From Monodelphis domestica (lineage: Eukaryota; Chordata; Mammalia; Didelphimorphia; Didelphidae): a DNA stretch of 64,000 nt. Shown here piece after piece: positions 22,151 to 35,000 of this stretch; position 1 is the stretch's first letter, and each line of letters starts with the position of its first letter. Where the stretch lies: contig NC_077228.1 of the NCBI RefSeq assembly GCF_027887165.1, positions 387,380,456-387,444,455 on the forward strand, written 5' to 3'. Under the pieces are notes generated by a model. The model worked only from the letters and a program-made list of their open reading frames with translations. It did no database searches and was not told the origin of the DNA. The position numbers were made by a program, and so were the translations under genes.

Positions 22151-22379
22151 ATGAATGATTTACAGGTGGACATAACAAGAATCTTGAAGAACTAGAGGTA
22201 TGCATGTGTTGAGGTCTGTACTATTGGAAGCAGAATCCTTATCAATGAGCTTAGCTTTATTAAAGTTCTGAAGTATTATTCTTGTTAGGTGGTGAGCTTC
22301 ATGAGATGACTGTCTAGAAAGATCTTTATATATTCCCCCAGGCAAGAGCAGTGTTGTTTAATAGGTGAATAAAAGGAGA

Positions 22380-22620
22380 AGACAAAACAGAGGCAAAGAC
22401 ACAGAGAGAGGGAAAAAGAGAGACAGAGAGAAGGAAATGCAGAGGAGAGACACAGAAGCAGAGAAAGAGGTACATACAGAAAGAGACTACGGAGGGAGAG
22501 AGATAAAGTCAAAGAGGTAGCAAGAGACAAAGATGCAGAGAGGAGAGAAACAGGGAGAGAGAAGGAGGCTAGAAGTAGGCAAAAAAAGTGAGACAGCAAG
22601 TTTGGAAAAGAATGAGGACA
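22380..22620. repeat. Purine-rich (GA-type) low-complexity tract
   Basis: About 240 bp composed almost only of A and G on the plus strand, in irregular GAGA and AGAGACA units. The serine/leucine-rich frames on the other strand are a consequence of this composition. Confidence 0.85.
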
Positions 22621-22629
22621 GCATTTTCT

Positions 22630-23840
22630 TCCCACCTATTTTCCAACCCACTGTTAGAGCTATAGTGGCATGTGTGATCTCACCTTTCTCTAACTCATGA
22701 TTTGTCCCTTTCACACTATGGAAAGTGATATCTCCTTTTTTCCCTTTAAGTTTATTCATATAAGTAAAATAGCTGAGTTTTCTTATTTCATCTTCTTCCT
22801 CCTGCCCTAGTTGGTTTTTCCTCTTCCATTTAAGAATGACTGACTAAAAGAAAAGAATGAAAGGAAAATGGGAACAATCCCCAAAACAAACTGATAATTT
22901 AGCAAAATACTTCTTAATCAAACCAACCAGATTAAAGATTTAAAAACCGAGTCAGTCAATTTCTTGGAGGTTTTTTGGTCTAGGCAATTCAACGAAATTG
23001 GTTTGGCTGATTATTTTTTATCATACTGATTAATTCTTTTAACTTAATATAATCGATACAGTTCAGCTTTTCTATTTAACATACATTTATTAAATGTCTA
23101 ATATATATAGTCACACATATATAAGCAAGGTATTATGTTAATAAACATAGCCTTACTGTGTTTATTAGATTTTTAATAATGCCAATTCCTTGAGGATGTA
23201 TATAGTATGTAATATATACTAAGTACTTAGCATGGGAAATATGGCAGTTTTGCTTACTGGGGAGATATAGGGTGAAAGTCATCAACTTTACCAATTTCAT
23301 TAGTTCTCCCAAGTCCTTGTTCTCAAGCTGAATTGCATAGCAAACACAGCTATTATGGGGATTGAAAAGAATCTCTTCTTATTAGCTCTATTCAGGTTCT
23401 TTACATTTTACCAAGTAGTGTCCTCACAATGATTTAAAATGAATCTAGGCTAGTGTATCACAGGAATTAAAAAGAATGCCAGACCTTAGCTCAGAAAAAG
23501 TTTGGACTAGTAGGAATTGGACAATAAAAGAAGAAGGAACAGTTCAGAAAGATTTGAAAATTGCCCAAAGGCAAAGGTAGCCAGATGCATTAATTCAATA
23601 TCTATGTAGATGGTTCTCAGACGTATTTATTCAGCTCTAACCTGGCTTTTAACCTCTAATCTGGCATCTCCAAATGCCCCTTGGACATCTTGAATTGGAT
23701 GTTCCATAGGCATCTTAGTTAACGTATCTGAAATTTTCATCTGTTCATACATTCATTAGCGTCCATGTTTCCAGCATCCAAATGTTTTTGGTGTATCTAT
23801 TTCTTCATCTGAATTCTTTAATCCTTTTGTTTTTTAATTG
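22630..23840. other. Intergenic; nothing recognised
   Basis: AT-rich with no gene signal. Around 23640-23710 there is a faint resemblance to the CR1/L2-type reverse-transcriptase tail, too weak to call. Confidence 0.35.
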
Positions 23841-24598
23841 GTGGTGGTCTAGTGAGACTGATACTTGAGATTCAAGCTCATTATCTGTATCAGATTTAGG
23901 ACATTACTAGTGTCTCCAAGACTTCTGGACTCATTTTTATGCTCTGACTTAGCTGCTGAAGAGCTGTTTCTTTTCCCTGAATTAGTTCATCTGGCTCAGT
24001 TAATTGTATGATGCCATTTTTATTATTTGTACTTACATTAGAACAATTGTTTATAGAGAATCTGAGAGGAACTGGATTGCTGGAGGCATGCCATGAAGAT
24101 TTGAAAGAAACTTCTAATGGGAGTCGTGTTCTGATCATTTGACCAAGTTACTCTGGTGAATTTCCCTTTCTTTTTTCTATGACTTTGCTAATAATGTTCT
24201 GTACTGTGTTTTGTGATGACTGATCATTGTCTCCAGAAGAAACTACAGTCAAGTCACCATCATTTATTTTCTCTTCTGTAATTCCTTCAGATTTTTTAAA
24301 CCTTATAATGGCAAAAAATAAGAATGTGACATTTACTGCAAGCAACCAGATAGACTATACATCTTGAAAAACTGTATCACAATGTGGATACAAACTTCTT
24401 GGTAAAATTTTCCTATCTAATACTAATTTTCCCTGTCAAGCACTTCCAAATATATACATATGGCCTTTATATGATATGAAAGGTGTAGTTTTCTGCAATG
24501 CAATCTAATGTATTTTCTGATTTTGCAGATGTTCAATAACTTTTTGTACTGAAATTTCCAAAAAGTTCCAGGACCCAATTGACCAAATTGTCCAAGAT

Positions 24599-24602
<4 letters not shown>

Positions 24603-24660
<58 letters not shown>
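24603..24660. repeat. (TA)n microsatellite inside the RPGR pseudogene
   Basis: About 29 TA units. In the minus-strand pseudogene frame it reads as alternating Tyr-Ile where the parent has the short segment before the YTFGLG repeat. Confidence 0.95.
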
Positions 24661-24661
<1 letters not shown>

Positions 24662-25301
24662 TTTCCCCTCTATTAAAGCTACCATATACCTTTTATCACG
24701 AGACATTTGATTTACCTTCCTTGGAATTCCAAGAGCCAATTGGGGAATTGTGATTTTTTTAGTTGCTCAGGAGACAGCCCTAACTTTTCATTCTCTGGAT
24801 CTCCAAACATGCAGAGTTTATTCTGTATTGTTGCAAATACTATGATAATATCTATAAGAGATCCAGGAGAAATCTCACTTCTAAAGTCTACTTGACAATG
24901 GGTACAGTAGAGTCATCTATTAAACCAATTTGTCTTTCAGCATTATAACTCCACATAAAAATGTCCCCATCCTCAGCTAGTGAGGATGTTGCATCCATCT
25001 GGGAGTTGGTTTATCTGTGCTAGATTTTTAAAAGTGACTGGATGAAAAGTAATTCTATCCTCAGTGAAACCATCTGCATACACATTTCCTTCTTCTGGGT
25101 ATAGCAAGGTATGGTTCCTTCTAAATGTAGCAAATTTTGCTTTTTCAAGTTTTAAGGTTTTTACCCAAACTGGCTTGCTAATTGTTGTCTTTGATTCTAA
25201 TTCTAACTGACCCCTGTTGCTGATGCCCAAAATGTAAAGTTTACAATTTCCTGTTAAAAGAACAGTTTGTCCCCACTTGATGTGCTGGTGTATCATTTCT
25301 T

Positions 25302-25414
25302 TCTTTTTTTTAAGGCAATAGGGGTTAAGTGACTTGCCCAGGGTCACACAGCTAGGAAGTGGACCTCCCATCTCTAGGCCTGGCTCTCAATCCACTGAGC
25401 TACCCAGATGCCCC
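25302..25414 (-). mobile_element. WSINE1-like SINE splitting the RPGR pseudogene
   Basis: A reverse SINE with an internal deletion, flanked by a 17-bp perfect duplication CTGGTGTATCATTTCTT at 25285-25301 and 25415-25431. On each side the pseudogene text continues, so the SINE is younger than the retrocopy. Confidence 0.95.
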
Positions 25415-25708
25415 CTGGTGTATCATTTCTTAACCAGAATTTGCTGGTGATGTTTTCTGTAACCCCCCCCCCTTTTTTTCAAAAGTGAAAAAAATTGGAT
25501 AATCTCTAAGAATTATCCTTCTATTTAGAGTCTTTACCAGATATCATTCAAATCCATGATCTCCATCATGTAAGGAATTGCTTTCACCATCTTGGTAAAG
25601 CTATCTCTGACCCTTTTCTAAATCAGACCATGGGAATAAATAGGAGAAGTAAAAGCTAAGAGAGAGGTTTATAAGCAGAATCCCCTAGACAATATTTACA
25701 AATACATT

Positions 25709-25967
25709 TTTGTTGTTGTTGTTCAGTTTTTTTCAGTCATATCATATTCAATTCTTTGTGATCTCATTTGGAGTTTTCTTGGCAAAAGTTCTGGAATGGT
25801 TTGCTATTTTCTTTTTGAACTCAATTTACAGATGAGGAAACCAAAACAGACATAGCTAAGTGCTTTGCCTAGGATCACACAGCTAGTAAGTGTCTGACAC
25901 CAGATTTGAACTCAGATTTTCCTAATTCCAGTCCTGGTGTTCTATCTACTATACCATCTAGCTGCTC
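25709..25967 (-). repeat. MAR1-like SINE, minus
   Basis: The reverse tail TGTTGTTGTTCAG...GAATGGTTTGCTATTTTC, then the core GGATCACACAGCTAGTAAGTG and the head CTACTATACCATCTAGCTGC. Confidence 0.88.
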
Positions 25968-25990
25968 TATACAATTACATACACAAATAC

Positions 25991-26095
25991 TATATATATA
26001 TGTGTGTGTGTGTATATATGTGTATATACATATACATATATAAATACACATAAATACACACACATAAATGTATGTATGTGTATATATACACAAAC
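25991..26095. repeat. Mixed TG/TA microsatellite
   Basis: Alternating (TG)n, (TA)n and CATA units, about 105 bp, next to the SINE tail. Confidence 0.9.
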
Positions 26096-26099
26096 ATAA

Positions 26100-26520
26100 T
26101 CCATTACTGGCCATTATTCTTATGAACTTGTCCCAGAAATCCATATTTTATTTTCAGACACCATCTTTGTAACTTCCCAAATTTGTCTTCTTGATGAAGC
26201 CCATAATATTTTTAGCAAGCCCAAAAAGATTGAATAAAAGGGTTAGAGAGGAAAGGGATTATACCTTTATGGGCTCTCTTGATTTTCCCAACAGCTGGTA
26301 CCTGAGGCTTTGCTACATGGAAGCATTTCATTCATCATGCTGGTGGCATACTCAAAATGCTGTAAAACATTCTCTGAAAATTTCATGCAGCACCTGTCCT
26401 CATCTAAAAACCAAAGTTAGAGCTAATAGAAAAAGAAGGAAAGATTTCTTTTGCAGAGACATGAAACCTAACTAGAACATGAAATTTAAGAATTAAAACC
26501 TGGGGCTACTTAGTTACATT
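26100..26520. other. Intergenic; nothing recognised
   Basis: A 94-codon plus-strand frame (26191-26475) has no recognised domain and no supporting signals. Confidence 0.4.
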
Positions 26521-26527
26521 TGAAATG

Positions 26528-26765
26528 TTCTAGGTGGTACAGTAGAGAGAGTATTGGTCCTGGAGTCAGGAAAACTCATCTTCCTGAATTTAAATCTGGC
26601 CTCAGACACTACCTGTGTAACCCCTCACTTAACCCTGTAGGCTTCAGTTTCCTCATCTATAAAATGAGCTGGAAAAGGAAATGGCAAACCATTCTAGTAC
26701 CTTTGCTAAGAAAACCTCAAATACAGTCACAAAGAATCTGACATGACAGAAAATGCCTGAACAAA
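26528..26765 (+). repeat. MAR1-like SINE
   Basis: Head TCTAGGTGGTACAGTAGAGAG, core GGCCTCAGACACTACCTGTG and tail block GGAAATGGCAAACCATTC. Confidence 0.88.
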
Positions 26766-26769
26766 AATT

Positions 26770-27545
26770 TCTTTCTCCCTCCAAGTGATTTAAAGTTACA
26801 TTTTAAATTGCAAGTGCAAAGAACATAAAATAAATGCAATTTTAACTGGATGTATCATGTGACTCACTAGGGCATGGGCTTACTTAATTCACATATGAAG
26901 CTATGCAAGAAGAAAGGAACATTTTACATCTCTCAGAAATTCAGGCCAGTTGTTATGCACTCAGATAATCACATTGTTCTATTCAGAAAAATCAACTTGT
27001 TTTGACAGTCTAAAAATAGTGGGGAGGGAGATAGAAGAGACAAGGAAAGTGTCAGGACAAGCCAGGCTCGACAAAAATACACCTGAGTAGAAATGTCAGG
27101 ATTATTAGTCTAACTGGGATCTGAGAAGGCAACAAGATGTGACATGCTGCTTTTTACACTGAGGAATGTTACTAGGTGAATCCCTGTTGTCAGCCCAGGA
27201 TCACTTTTTTTCATGTAAGTAGCCAAAGAAGGAGAATCTGTTGAAACCCAATGATATTCATTAGAAACACAACATTAAATGGTTTGACTAGAGGCTTTCA
27301 CACATGCATAGATTATGCATACCCCAGATACTTTGTGCAAAACTGCTATTGCTGTCAATTTAGATCAGGTTCTTAGACTTCCCATGTAACTTATTTTGTC
27401 ATGTTTTTTACAGTTATTAATTTCCTCTTAGGAGATTTTGGGACAGTTGTAGTGATTTTCATTAAAGTAAACTCTCCTTCAAATTTATCCTTTTACTTTG
27501 TTTAAATTCCTTTATTGCAATTATCTCTTTGTTGCATCATAATTT
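26770..27545. other. Intergenic; nothing recognised
   Basis: AT-rich, without named repeats or coding signal. Confidence 0.4.
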
Positions 27546-27549
27546 GTAT

Positions 27550-27779
27550 ATTTCTTGTTGTTGTTCAGTTGTATCTGCCTCTTCATAACCCCCATTTGTG
27601 GTTTTCTTGCAAAGGTACTGGGATGGTTTGCCATTTCCTTCTCTTGCTCATTTTACAAATGAAGACATTGAGTGACTTCATAGGGTCACACAGCTAGTAA
27701 GTACCTAAGGCCAAATTTGAACTTGGGTTTACCTGACTCAAGGTGTAGTGCTCTATCCACTGCACCAACTAGCTGCCTT
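27550..27779 (-). repeat. MAR1-like SINE, minus
   Basis: Reverse tail TTGTTGTTGTTCAGTTG, GGATGGTTTGCCATTTCC, core GGGTCACACAGCTAGTAAGTA and head CACTGCACCAACTAGCTGCC. Confidence 0.88.
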
Positions 27780-28234
27780 TCTTGCCTCCTTCTAGATCAC
27801 AAGCTTCTAGGTAACATTTTTTTGTTGTTGTTGTTGCTATATCTGTGTTATGGCCAGTACCTACCAAACTATCCCTTTGTATATAGTAGGCATTTAATAA
27901 ATTTTAATGAAATGAAGACTCTGCTCTGCTTTGGGGACAAAAGGTAATATAAGCAAAAAAACCATTGCTATGGAGTAAGACTTGCACAAGAAACTGAAGA
28001 TCTTAAGAATTCAGGTAGTATTTTCATGAGCTATTGAAGATAAGGCTTCAAAAAAGAAAGGAGGGTATGAGAAGTGAAGAGTTCGCTAAGAAAATGGTGT
28101 CTGATGACAGATTTCTGGACCATAGTTTATGCCAATGAGAACCAGTGATATAATTTACCTAATGAGGCACAGTAAAATATATTTAGCTAGAGTCTTAGAA
28201 AGTTAATCTTATTAAGCAAAATTATTTCAGAAAA

Positions 28235-28550
28235 AGCTAAAAAGATCTGCAGGAACTGATGCAGAATGAAATAAGCAGAACTGGGAGAACATTGTGCATA
28301 ATAACATCAATATTGGAAGATGATTATCTGGGAAAACTTAGGTACTCTCAGCAATGCACTGATCTGTTTTAATCCTGAAAGACTTATGATGGCGAATGCT
28401 AGCCACCTCCAGAGAAAGAACTGTTGGAGTCATCTTTCACATCATTGTATCTTTGGTTTCATTTTGGGGTTTTGGTTATATATGACTTTGCTCTTAGAAC
28501 AGTGAACAATATGGGAATGTGTTTTGCATGACAATAAAAAATTGAAATAA
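28235..28550 (+). mobile_element. 5'-truncated L1, 3' end only
   Basis: The plus strand reads QELMQNEISRTGRTLCI..., the last codons of L1 ORF2, followed by an L1 3' UTR and an AATAAAAAATT tail. Confidence 0.75.
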
Positions 28551-29549
28551 GGAAAGTTAATCTTAGAAAGCTGATCAAGAGAGCTTAAATTTGAAAACTT
28601 AGGGAAAGGGAAAAACCTGCCTACTTACATCTACAAAGTCAGATACCATAGGACCTTACTTCTAAACCCATTCTTTGTTTTCAGTAAGACCTCCAATCTT
28701 TTTCTTTCTTCATGAGTATTTTCTTAAACATCATCTCTGCCCTGACATAAATCCCCTACCTTTCCAAACTTTACTTCATAGTAACTAGCCAATTCTACTC
28801 CACATTGCTCTCCAGTCCAAAATCTGATTGTCCTTTACTATATGAACGTTCATCTCTTGTCAAAAGGGATGTGCTGAAGGGAGTTCTCCAACCTCAACTG
28901 GGTCTCACTCCAGCAAGTCAATTTTATTCTTCTTCTCTAATTGATCCTCCCTCACTGTTCACACAAACTATTTTTTCCCCTCAGTTGAGGACCTTACCTC
29001 CTTTACTCACAAACTGAGTCTATTTGATGTGAACTTGCCCCTCTCCGTTTCTTCTCTTAAAACCCCTTGATAATATCTCCGACTTTTCTTTCTCTCCAGT
29101 CTTTGATGATGAGGTGGCTTCTTTTCTTGCTAAGATCAGCTAATTTATTTGTTTCCTTAACCGCATCCCATTTTGTCTTCTCCAAAAGAGTGAAACCTCA
29201 ACCTCAATAATTCTTTCTTTAGTTCTCTCTCTTTCATTTTCAACCTCTTCCTATTGGTTATTCCTATACTAACTTAAAACTTACTTAAACCTCCCACATT
29301 ATTTAAACACATCTTTAGAGGTTCCAGGAATATGGCGGCTTAGGAGCAGCAATAGTTCAGACCTCTGAATACCCTTCCTTACCGATCACAAACCAAATGT
29401 TCCTAGGGGACTGAGAATCAAACCTAACAACAAAGCAGAGGCAAGGAACCTTCCTGTGGACTCAATCCAAAGGGTACCCCCCCCCCCAAAAAAAAAACTG
29501 GAATCTGAGAACACTCGGGTTAAATGGGAAGGCACAAGGAAGGTCACAG

Positions 29550-30140
29550 GACCCCTTCCCCCACACACACGCCCAGAGAACTGAGCCCCCAGCAGTAGCA
29601 GGAACCTCTGAGCAGGCAAAGGTGCTGGTCTAGAGGGCATACCTTGTGAGCAGGGCTGTGCCAGGCTCAGAGTGTCCAACACAAGTGGCAGGGAAGCAGC
29701 CAGAGAGAGACCAAAGAGCTGGTAGCCTGGGTGGCTAGGTCCTTCCATTTGGCTCCAGCCATACCTGAGGTTTTTGCCTCAGGGCATATCTAGCCCAAAC
29801 CAGTTGAACTTAATCCCGTCAGGAGTCCTCAGAGCTCGGGGAGGCTAGGAACCCTTCCCCCCCCCCCACCAGAGTGCTCAGCCTCCAGCAAGAACAGGAA
29901 CCTCTGGGTGGGCAAAGGCACTGGACTAGAGAGTGTACCATGCGGACAGAGCTGTGCCAGGCTCAGAGCATTGAACACAGGCAGTGGGGAGGAAGCTGAA
30001 GAGAACTGGAGAGAGCCTGGTTGGCTGAGACCTTCCATTTGGCTCCAGACCTTTCAGAAGGTTTTGGCCTCAGAGCACTTAGGGCCCAATGCAGCTGAAC
30101 TTAATCTCCCATCAAAAGCCTCCAGAGGACAGGGAAGCTC
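29550..30140 (+). repeat. Two tandem 5' UTR monomers of L1-A
   Basis: Two related units about 296 bp long lie head to tail. For example, CAGGAACCTCTG is at 29599 and 29895, CTGTGCCAGGCTCAGAG occurs in both, and CCTTCCATTTGGCTCCAG occurs in both. Their antisense frames encode similar peptides. By analogy with rodent L1s, tandem monomers probably form the L1 promoter. Confidence 0.85.
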
Positions 30141-30226
30141 AAACTCCTCCCTCAGAGACTTCACTGAGAGGTCTGACAAAGCTCTAAGAGGGGAGACTGG
30201 CAGAAAGAACCCAAAACAAAAAAAAA

Positions 30227-31409
30227 ATGAGAGGAACAAGAGCACAGACAAATACAGGGAGCAAAGAAGGGGAAAATATGAGCAAACAGCAGAAAAAGAA
30301 GAAAGAAATTATAATAGACACATTCTACACAGATAATAGAACAGAGGGGGAGAGATCAGCAAATGATAAATCAGAAACCCAAGCGAATTAGATACAGGCT
30401 GTGGAAGAACTCAGAACACAATTAAGAGAGGCTGGAGACAATTGGGAAAAGAACGTAAAAACTAAGATAAGTTATCTGGAAACAGAGGCACTTGAACTAA
30501 AATGAGAAAATAGTGTCTTGAAAGCCAAAATCAACCAGCTAGAAAATGAGGCAAAGGAGATGAAAGATGAGGCAAAGAAGTTGCAAGACAAGGTAAAGAG
30601 GATGAAAGATGACCTCCAAAGAAAATCAGACCAGAAGGAAAAGGATGACCAAAAAGCCAGGGATGAAATCCAGTCTTTAAGAACCAGAATACAACAACTG
30701 GAATTAAGTGACCTCACAAGGCAGCAGGACACTCTAAAACAAATCCAAAAGAATGAAAAAATTGAGGAAAATATGAAGCATCTCATCCACAAAACAGAGG
30801 ATTTAGAAAATCATTTGAGGAGAGACAATTTAAGAATCAACAGAAGACCATGACAAAAGAAAAAGCCTCGACATAATACTACAGAAAATTGTTCAAGAAA
30901 ACTGCCCTGATATCCTAGAAAAAGAGGGAAAAGTGGAGATTGAAAGAATCCACAGATCACCTCCTGTACTTAATCCCCAACTGACAACACCCAGGAATGT
31001 TATAGCCAAACTCAAGAACTATCAGACCAAAGAAAATATATTACAAGCTGCCAAGAAGAAGTCATTCAGATATCACGAAACCACAGTGAGGATAACACAG
31101 GATCTGGCTGCATCCACACTGAAGGACTGAAAGGCATGGAATATGATATTCCAGAAATCAAGGGAACTAGGTCTACAACCAAGAATCAACTACTCAGCAA
31201 AACTGACTATATTCTTACAGGGGAAAGTATGGTCATTCAACAAAATGGAAGAATTCCAAGAATTTGTTAAGAGAAGACCAGACCTGAACAGAAAATTTCA
31301 TGCCCAAGCACAGCACTCAAGAGAATCATCAAAAGGTAATTTAAAAAGAGGGGGGAAAAGAAAAACAAAACAAAATGCAAAAAAAAAAATTTTAAGAGAC
31401 TCAATCAGT
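30227..31409 (+). pseudogene. L1-A ORF1 (nucleic-acid-binding protein), broken
   Basis: It starts at ATG 30227 (MRGTRAQTNTG). A long lysine/glutamate-rich coiled coil covers roughly residues 90-200 (INQLENEAKEMKDEAKK...), followed by the ORF1p RRM and C-terminal region (LENHLRRDNLRIN, PARLNPQLTTPRNV-like, KNYQTKENILQAAKKKSFRYHE, then a basic tail). There are in-frame stops after the N-terminal part and at the end of the coiled-coil lead-in, plus at least one shift after RRDNLRIN. In intact L1s this protein forms trimers that package L1 RNA. Confidence 0.85.
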
Positions 31410-31570
31410 TAAAATGATATGTATCCCTGTAAGAAAAGTCATTGGTAACTCTAAAAAACTGTTGTTATCACCTGGGTAGCTAGAAGAATTACACTTAGAG
31501 GGAACAGTGACAAACTGTATAGGATGAAAGGACAAGGCATAAATAGGTATATAGATGTATGCATACAAAA

Positions 31571-31592
31571 ATGTGTGTGTGTGTGTGTGTGT
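31571..31592. repeat. (TG)n microsatellite in the L1-A inter-ORF region
   Basis: About 11 TG units in the spacer between ORF1 and ORF2. The L1 at 43765-51297 has a TA/TG tract at the matching place (46911-46955). Confidence 0.85.
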
Positions 31593-32061
31593 GTATACAC
31601 AAGAGGGAAAAAAGAGGTTAATACTAAAAGAAATGAGAAAAGAAACAAATGGGGGTAAATTTATACGTCACAAAGAAGCTCATGGCATGAGGGGGGAGAA
31701 CATCAATACATTGGAAGGGTAAAGAGGTAGGAGGTAGGAAACTTTTTATTCTTACATGCTTTGAACTTTACCCAAAGAGGGAAGAACAATCCAATCCATT
31801 GGGGTAGAAAACAGATTTGCACCCTATAGGGGAGTAGAATGGTAACAAACAGACTGGTGGCGAGGGAAGCAATAAAAGGGAGGGAGAGTGTGGGAGGTAA
31901 TTTTAGGAAGACTACAGGGAAAATAAGGGGGGAATAAGAAGGGAGGGGGTAGAAAGGGAAGTAAAATAAGGTTGGGAATTAGGGGGACTGATTAAAAACA
32001 AACATTGATGTAAAAGGAAATAGTGAAAGAAGAAAAGGCAGGACCAGGAATAGAAATCAAA

Positions 32062-35000
32062 ATGCTGGGAAATAAACAACTAGTAATCATAACTCTGAAT
32101 GTGAATGGAATGATCTCACCCATAAAACACAAGCAAATAGCAGAGCAGATCAGAATCTAAAACCCTACCATATGCTGTCTGCAAGAAACACACATGAGGA
32201 AGGCAGATACGCATACAGTGAAAGTAAGAGGATGGAGCCAAATCTATTGGGTGTCAACTGATAAAAAGAAGGTAGGAGTCGCAATCATGATATCTGACAA
32301 AGCCAAAGGAAAAATAAATCAAGTTAAAAGAGATAGGGAAGGTAATTACATCCTGATAAAAAGTAGTATAGACAATGAGGAAATATCTGTACTCAATATG
32401 TATGCACCAAATGGCATAGCATCCAAATTTCTAAAGGAGAAACTAGAGGAGCTCAAGGATCAAATAGATAGAAAAACTATACTAGTGGGAGACCTGAACC
32501 TTCCTCTATCTGAACTAGATAAATCAAACCAAAAAATAAATAAGAAAGAGGTAAGAGAAGTGAAAGAAATCTTAGAAAAATTAGAGTTAGTAGACATGTG
32601 GAGAAAAATAAATAGGGACAAAAAGCAATACACCTTCTTTTCAGCAGCACATGGTATATTCACAAAAATTGACCATGTAATAGGGTATAAAAATATTGCA
32701 AACAAGTGCAAAAGGGCAGAAATAATAAATGCAACCTTCTCAGACCACAATGCAATGAAAATAATAATTAGTAAGGGTACATGAAGAGGTAAATAAAAAA
32801 TTAATTGGAAATTAAACAATATGATTCTCCAAAACTGGCTTGTTAAAGAACAAATCGTAGAAACAACTAATAACTTCATTGAAGAAAATGACAATGGTGA
32901 GACATCCTTTCAAAACTTATGGGATGGAGCCAAAGCAGTACTCAGGGACAAATTTATATCCTTGAGTTCATATATAAACAAATTAAGAAGGGCAGAGGTC
33001 AATGAATAGGGCATGCAAATTAAAAAAATTGAAAGTGAACAAATTAAAAATTCTCAGATGAAGACTAAATTAGAGATTCTAAAAATCAAAGGAAAAATTA
33101 ATAAAATTGAAAGTCAAAGAACTATTGATTTAATACATAAGACTAGAAGCTGGTACTTTGAAAAAACAAATAAAATAGACAAAGTACTAGTCAGTCTAAT
33201 GAAGAGGAAATTAAGGCAATCATTAAAAATGACTATGCCAAATTATATGGCAATAAATATGGCAATCTAGGTGATATGAATGAATACTTACAAAATTATA
33301 AATTGCCTAGACTAAAAGAGGAAGAAATAAATTACCTAAACAACCTCATATCAGAAAAAGAAATTGAACAAGTCATCAGAGAATTCCCTAAGAAAAAATC
33401 CCCAGGTCCAGATGGATTCACAAATGAATTCTATCAAACATTCAAAGAACAACTAATCCCCATATTATACAAACTATTTGACAAAATAAGCTAAGAAGGG
33501 GTTCTACCAAATTCTTTTTATGACACAAACATGGTACTGATCCCAAAGCCAGGCAGTTCAAAAACAGAGAAAGAAAATTATAGACCAATCTCCCTAATGA
33601 ATATAGTTGTAAAAATCTTAAATAGAATACTAGCAAAAAGACTCCAGCAAGTCATCACAAGGGTTATCCATTATGACCAGGTAGGATTCATATCAGGAAT
33701 GCAAGGATGGTTCAATATTAGGAAAACCATCCACATAATTGACCATATTAGCAAGCAAATTGACAAAAATCACATGATTATCTCAATAGATGCAGAAAAA
33801 GTCTTTGATAAAATACAACACCCATTACTATTGAAAACACTAGAAAGTATAGGAATAGAAGGGCCATTCCTAAAAATAATAAACAGTATATATCTAAAAC
33901 CATCAGCAAACATCACCTGCAATGGGGATAAACTAGAAGCCTTCCCAATAAGATCAGGAGTGAAACAAGGATGCCCATTATCATGCCTATTATTTAACAT
34001 TGTACTAGAAACACTAGCAGTAGCAATTAGAGAAGGAAAAGAAATTGAAGGTATTAAAATTGGGAATGAGGAGACCAAGCTGTCACTTTTTGAGGATGAT
34101 ATGATGATTTACTTAAAGAATCCTAGAGAATCAACCAAAAAAGTAGTCAAAATGATCAGCAACTTTAGCAAAGTTGCAGGATACAAAATAAACCCACATA
34201 AGTCATCAGTATTTCTATATGTCTCCAACCCATTTCAGCAGCAAGAATTAGAAAGAGAAATTCCATTTAAAATCACCCCAGACAATATAAAATACTTAGG
34301 AATCTATCTGACGAGACAAACACAGGTACTATATGAACACAACTACAAAACACTCTCCACACAATTAAAACTAGATCTAAGCAATTGGAAAAGCATTGAT
34401 TGCTCATGGGTGGGACAAGCTAACATAATAAAAATGACCATCCTACCGAAACTTATCTATTTAGTGCCATACCCATTGAACTACCAAAAATCTTTTTACT
34501 GAATTAGAAAAAACTATAACAAAGTTCATTTGGAAGGACAAAGGATCAAGGATATCCAGGGAAATAATGAAAAAAAATACAAAGGAAGATGGCCTTGCAG
34601 TCTCGGATCTCAAACTATATTACAAAGCAGTGGTCATCAAAACAATTTGGTACTGGCTAAGAGACAGAAAGAAGGATCAGTGGAATAGACTAGGGGTAAG
34701 TGACCTCAGCAAGACAGTCTACGACAAACCCAAAGACTGCAGCTTTTGGGACAAAAATCCACTATTTGATAAAAACTGCTGGGAAAATTGGAAGAGTGTG
34801 GGAGAGATTAGGTTTGGATTAACAACTCACACCCTACACCAAGTTAAACCCAGAATGGGTGAATGACTTGAATATAAAGAAGGAAACTATAAGTAAATTA
34901 GGTGAACACAGAATAGTATACATGTCAGACCTTTGTGAAGGGAAAGATTTTAAAACCAAGCAAGACTTAGAAAGAGTCACAAAATGTAAAATAAACAATT

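Larger units (their letters stand above)
23850..25540 (-). pseudogene. RPGR: RPGR processed pseudogene (RCC1-domain region)
   Basis: Read on the minus strand, this is an intronless copy of RPGR, the X-linked ciliary RCC1-repeat protein. Recognisable blocks in order are FWLRNDTP, LLTGNCKLYILG...GQLELESKTTISKP, RNHTLLYPEEGNVYA, then FMWSYNAERQIGL, LCMFGDPENEKLGL and LILDNLVNWVLELF (matching YTFGLGQFGQLGLG). After these come the linker past the RCC1 propeller and an acidic stretch like LTEPDELIQGKET. No introns separate parts that lie in different exons of the parent, so it is a retrocopy. It has several frameshifts and stops and lacks the ORF15-type tail. A (TA)n expansion (24603-24660) and a SINE (25302-25414) interrupt it. 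It is non-functional as an RCC1 protein. Confidence 0.88.

Noticed and set aside
22285-22759. Leu/Ser-rich minus-strand frames
   Set aside because: Translation of a purine-rich low-complexity tract.
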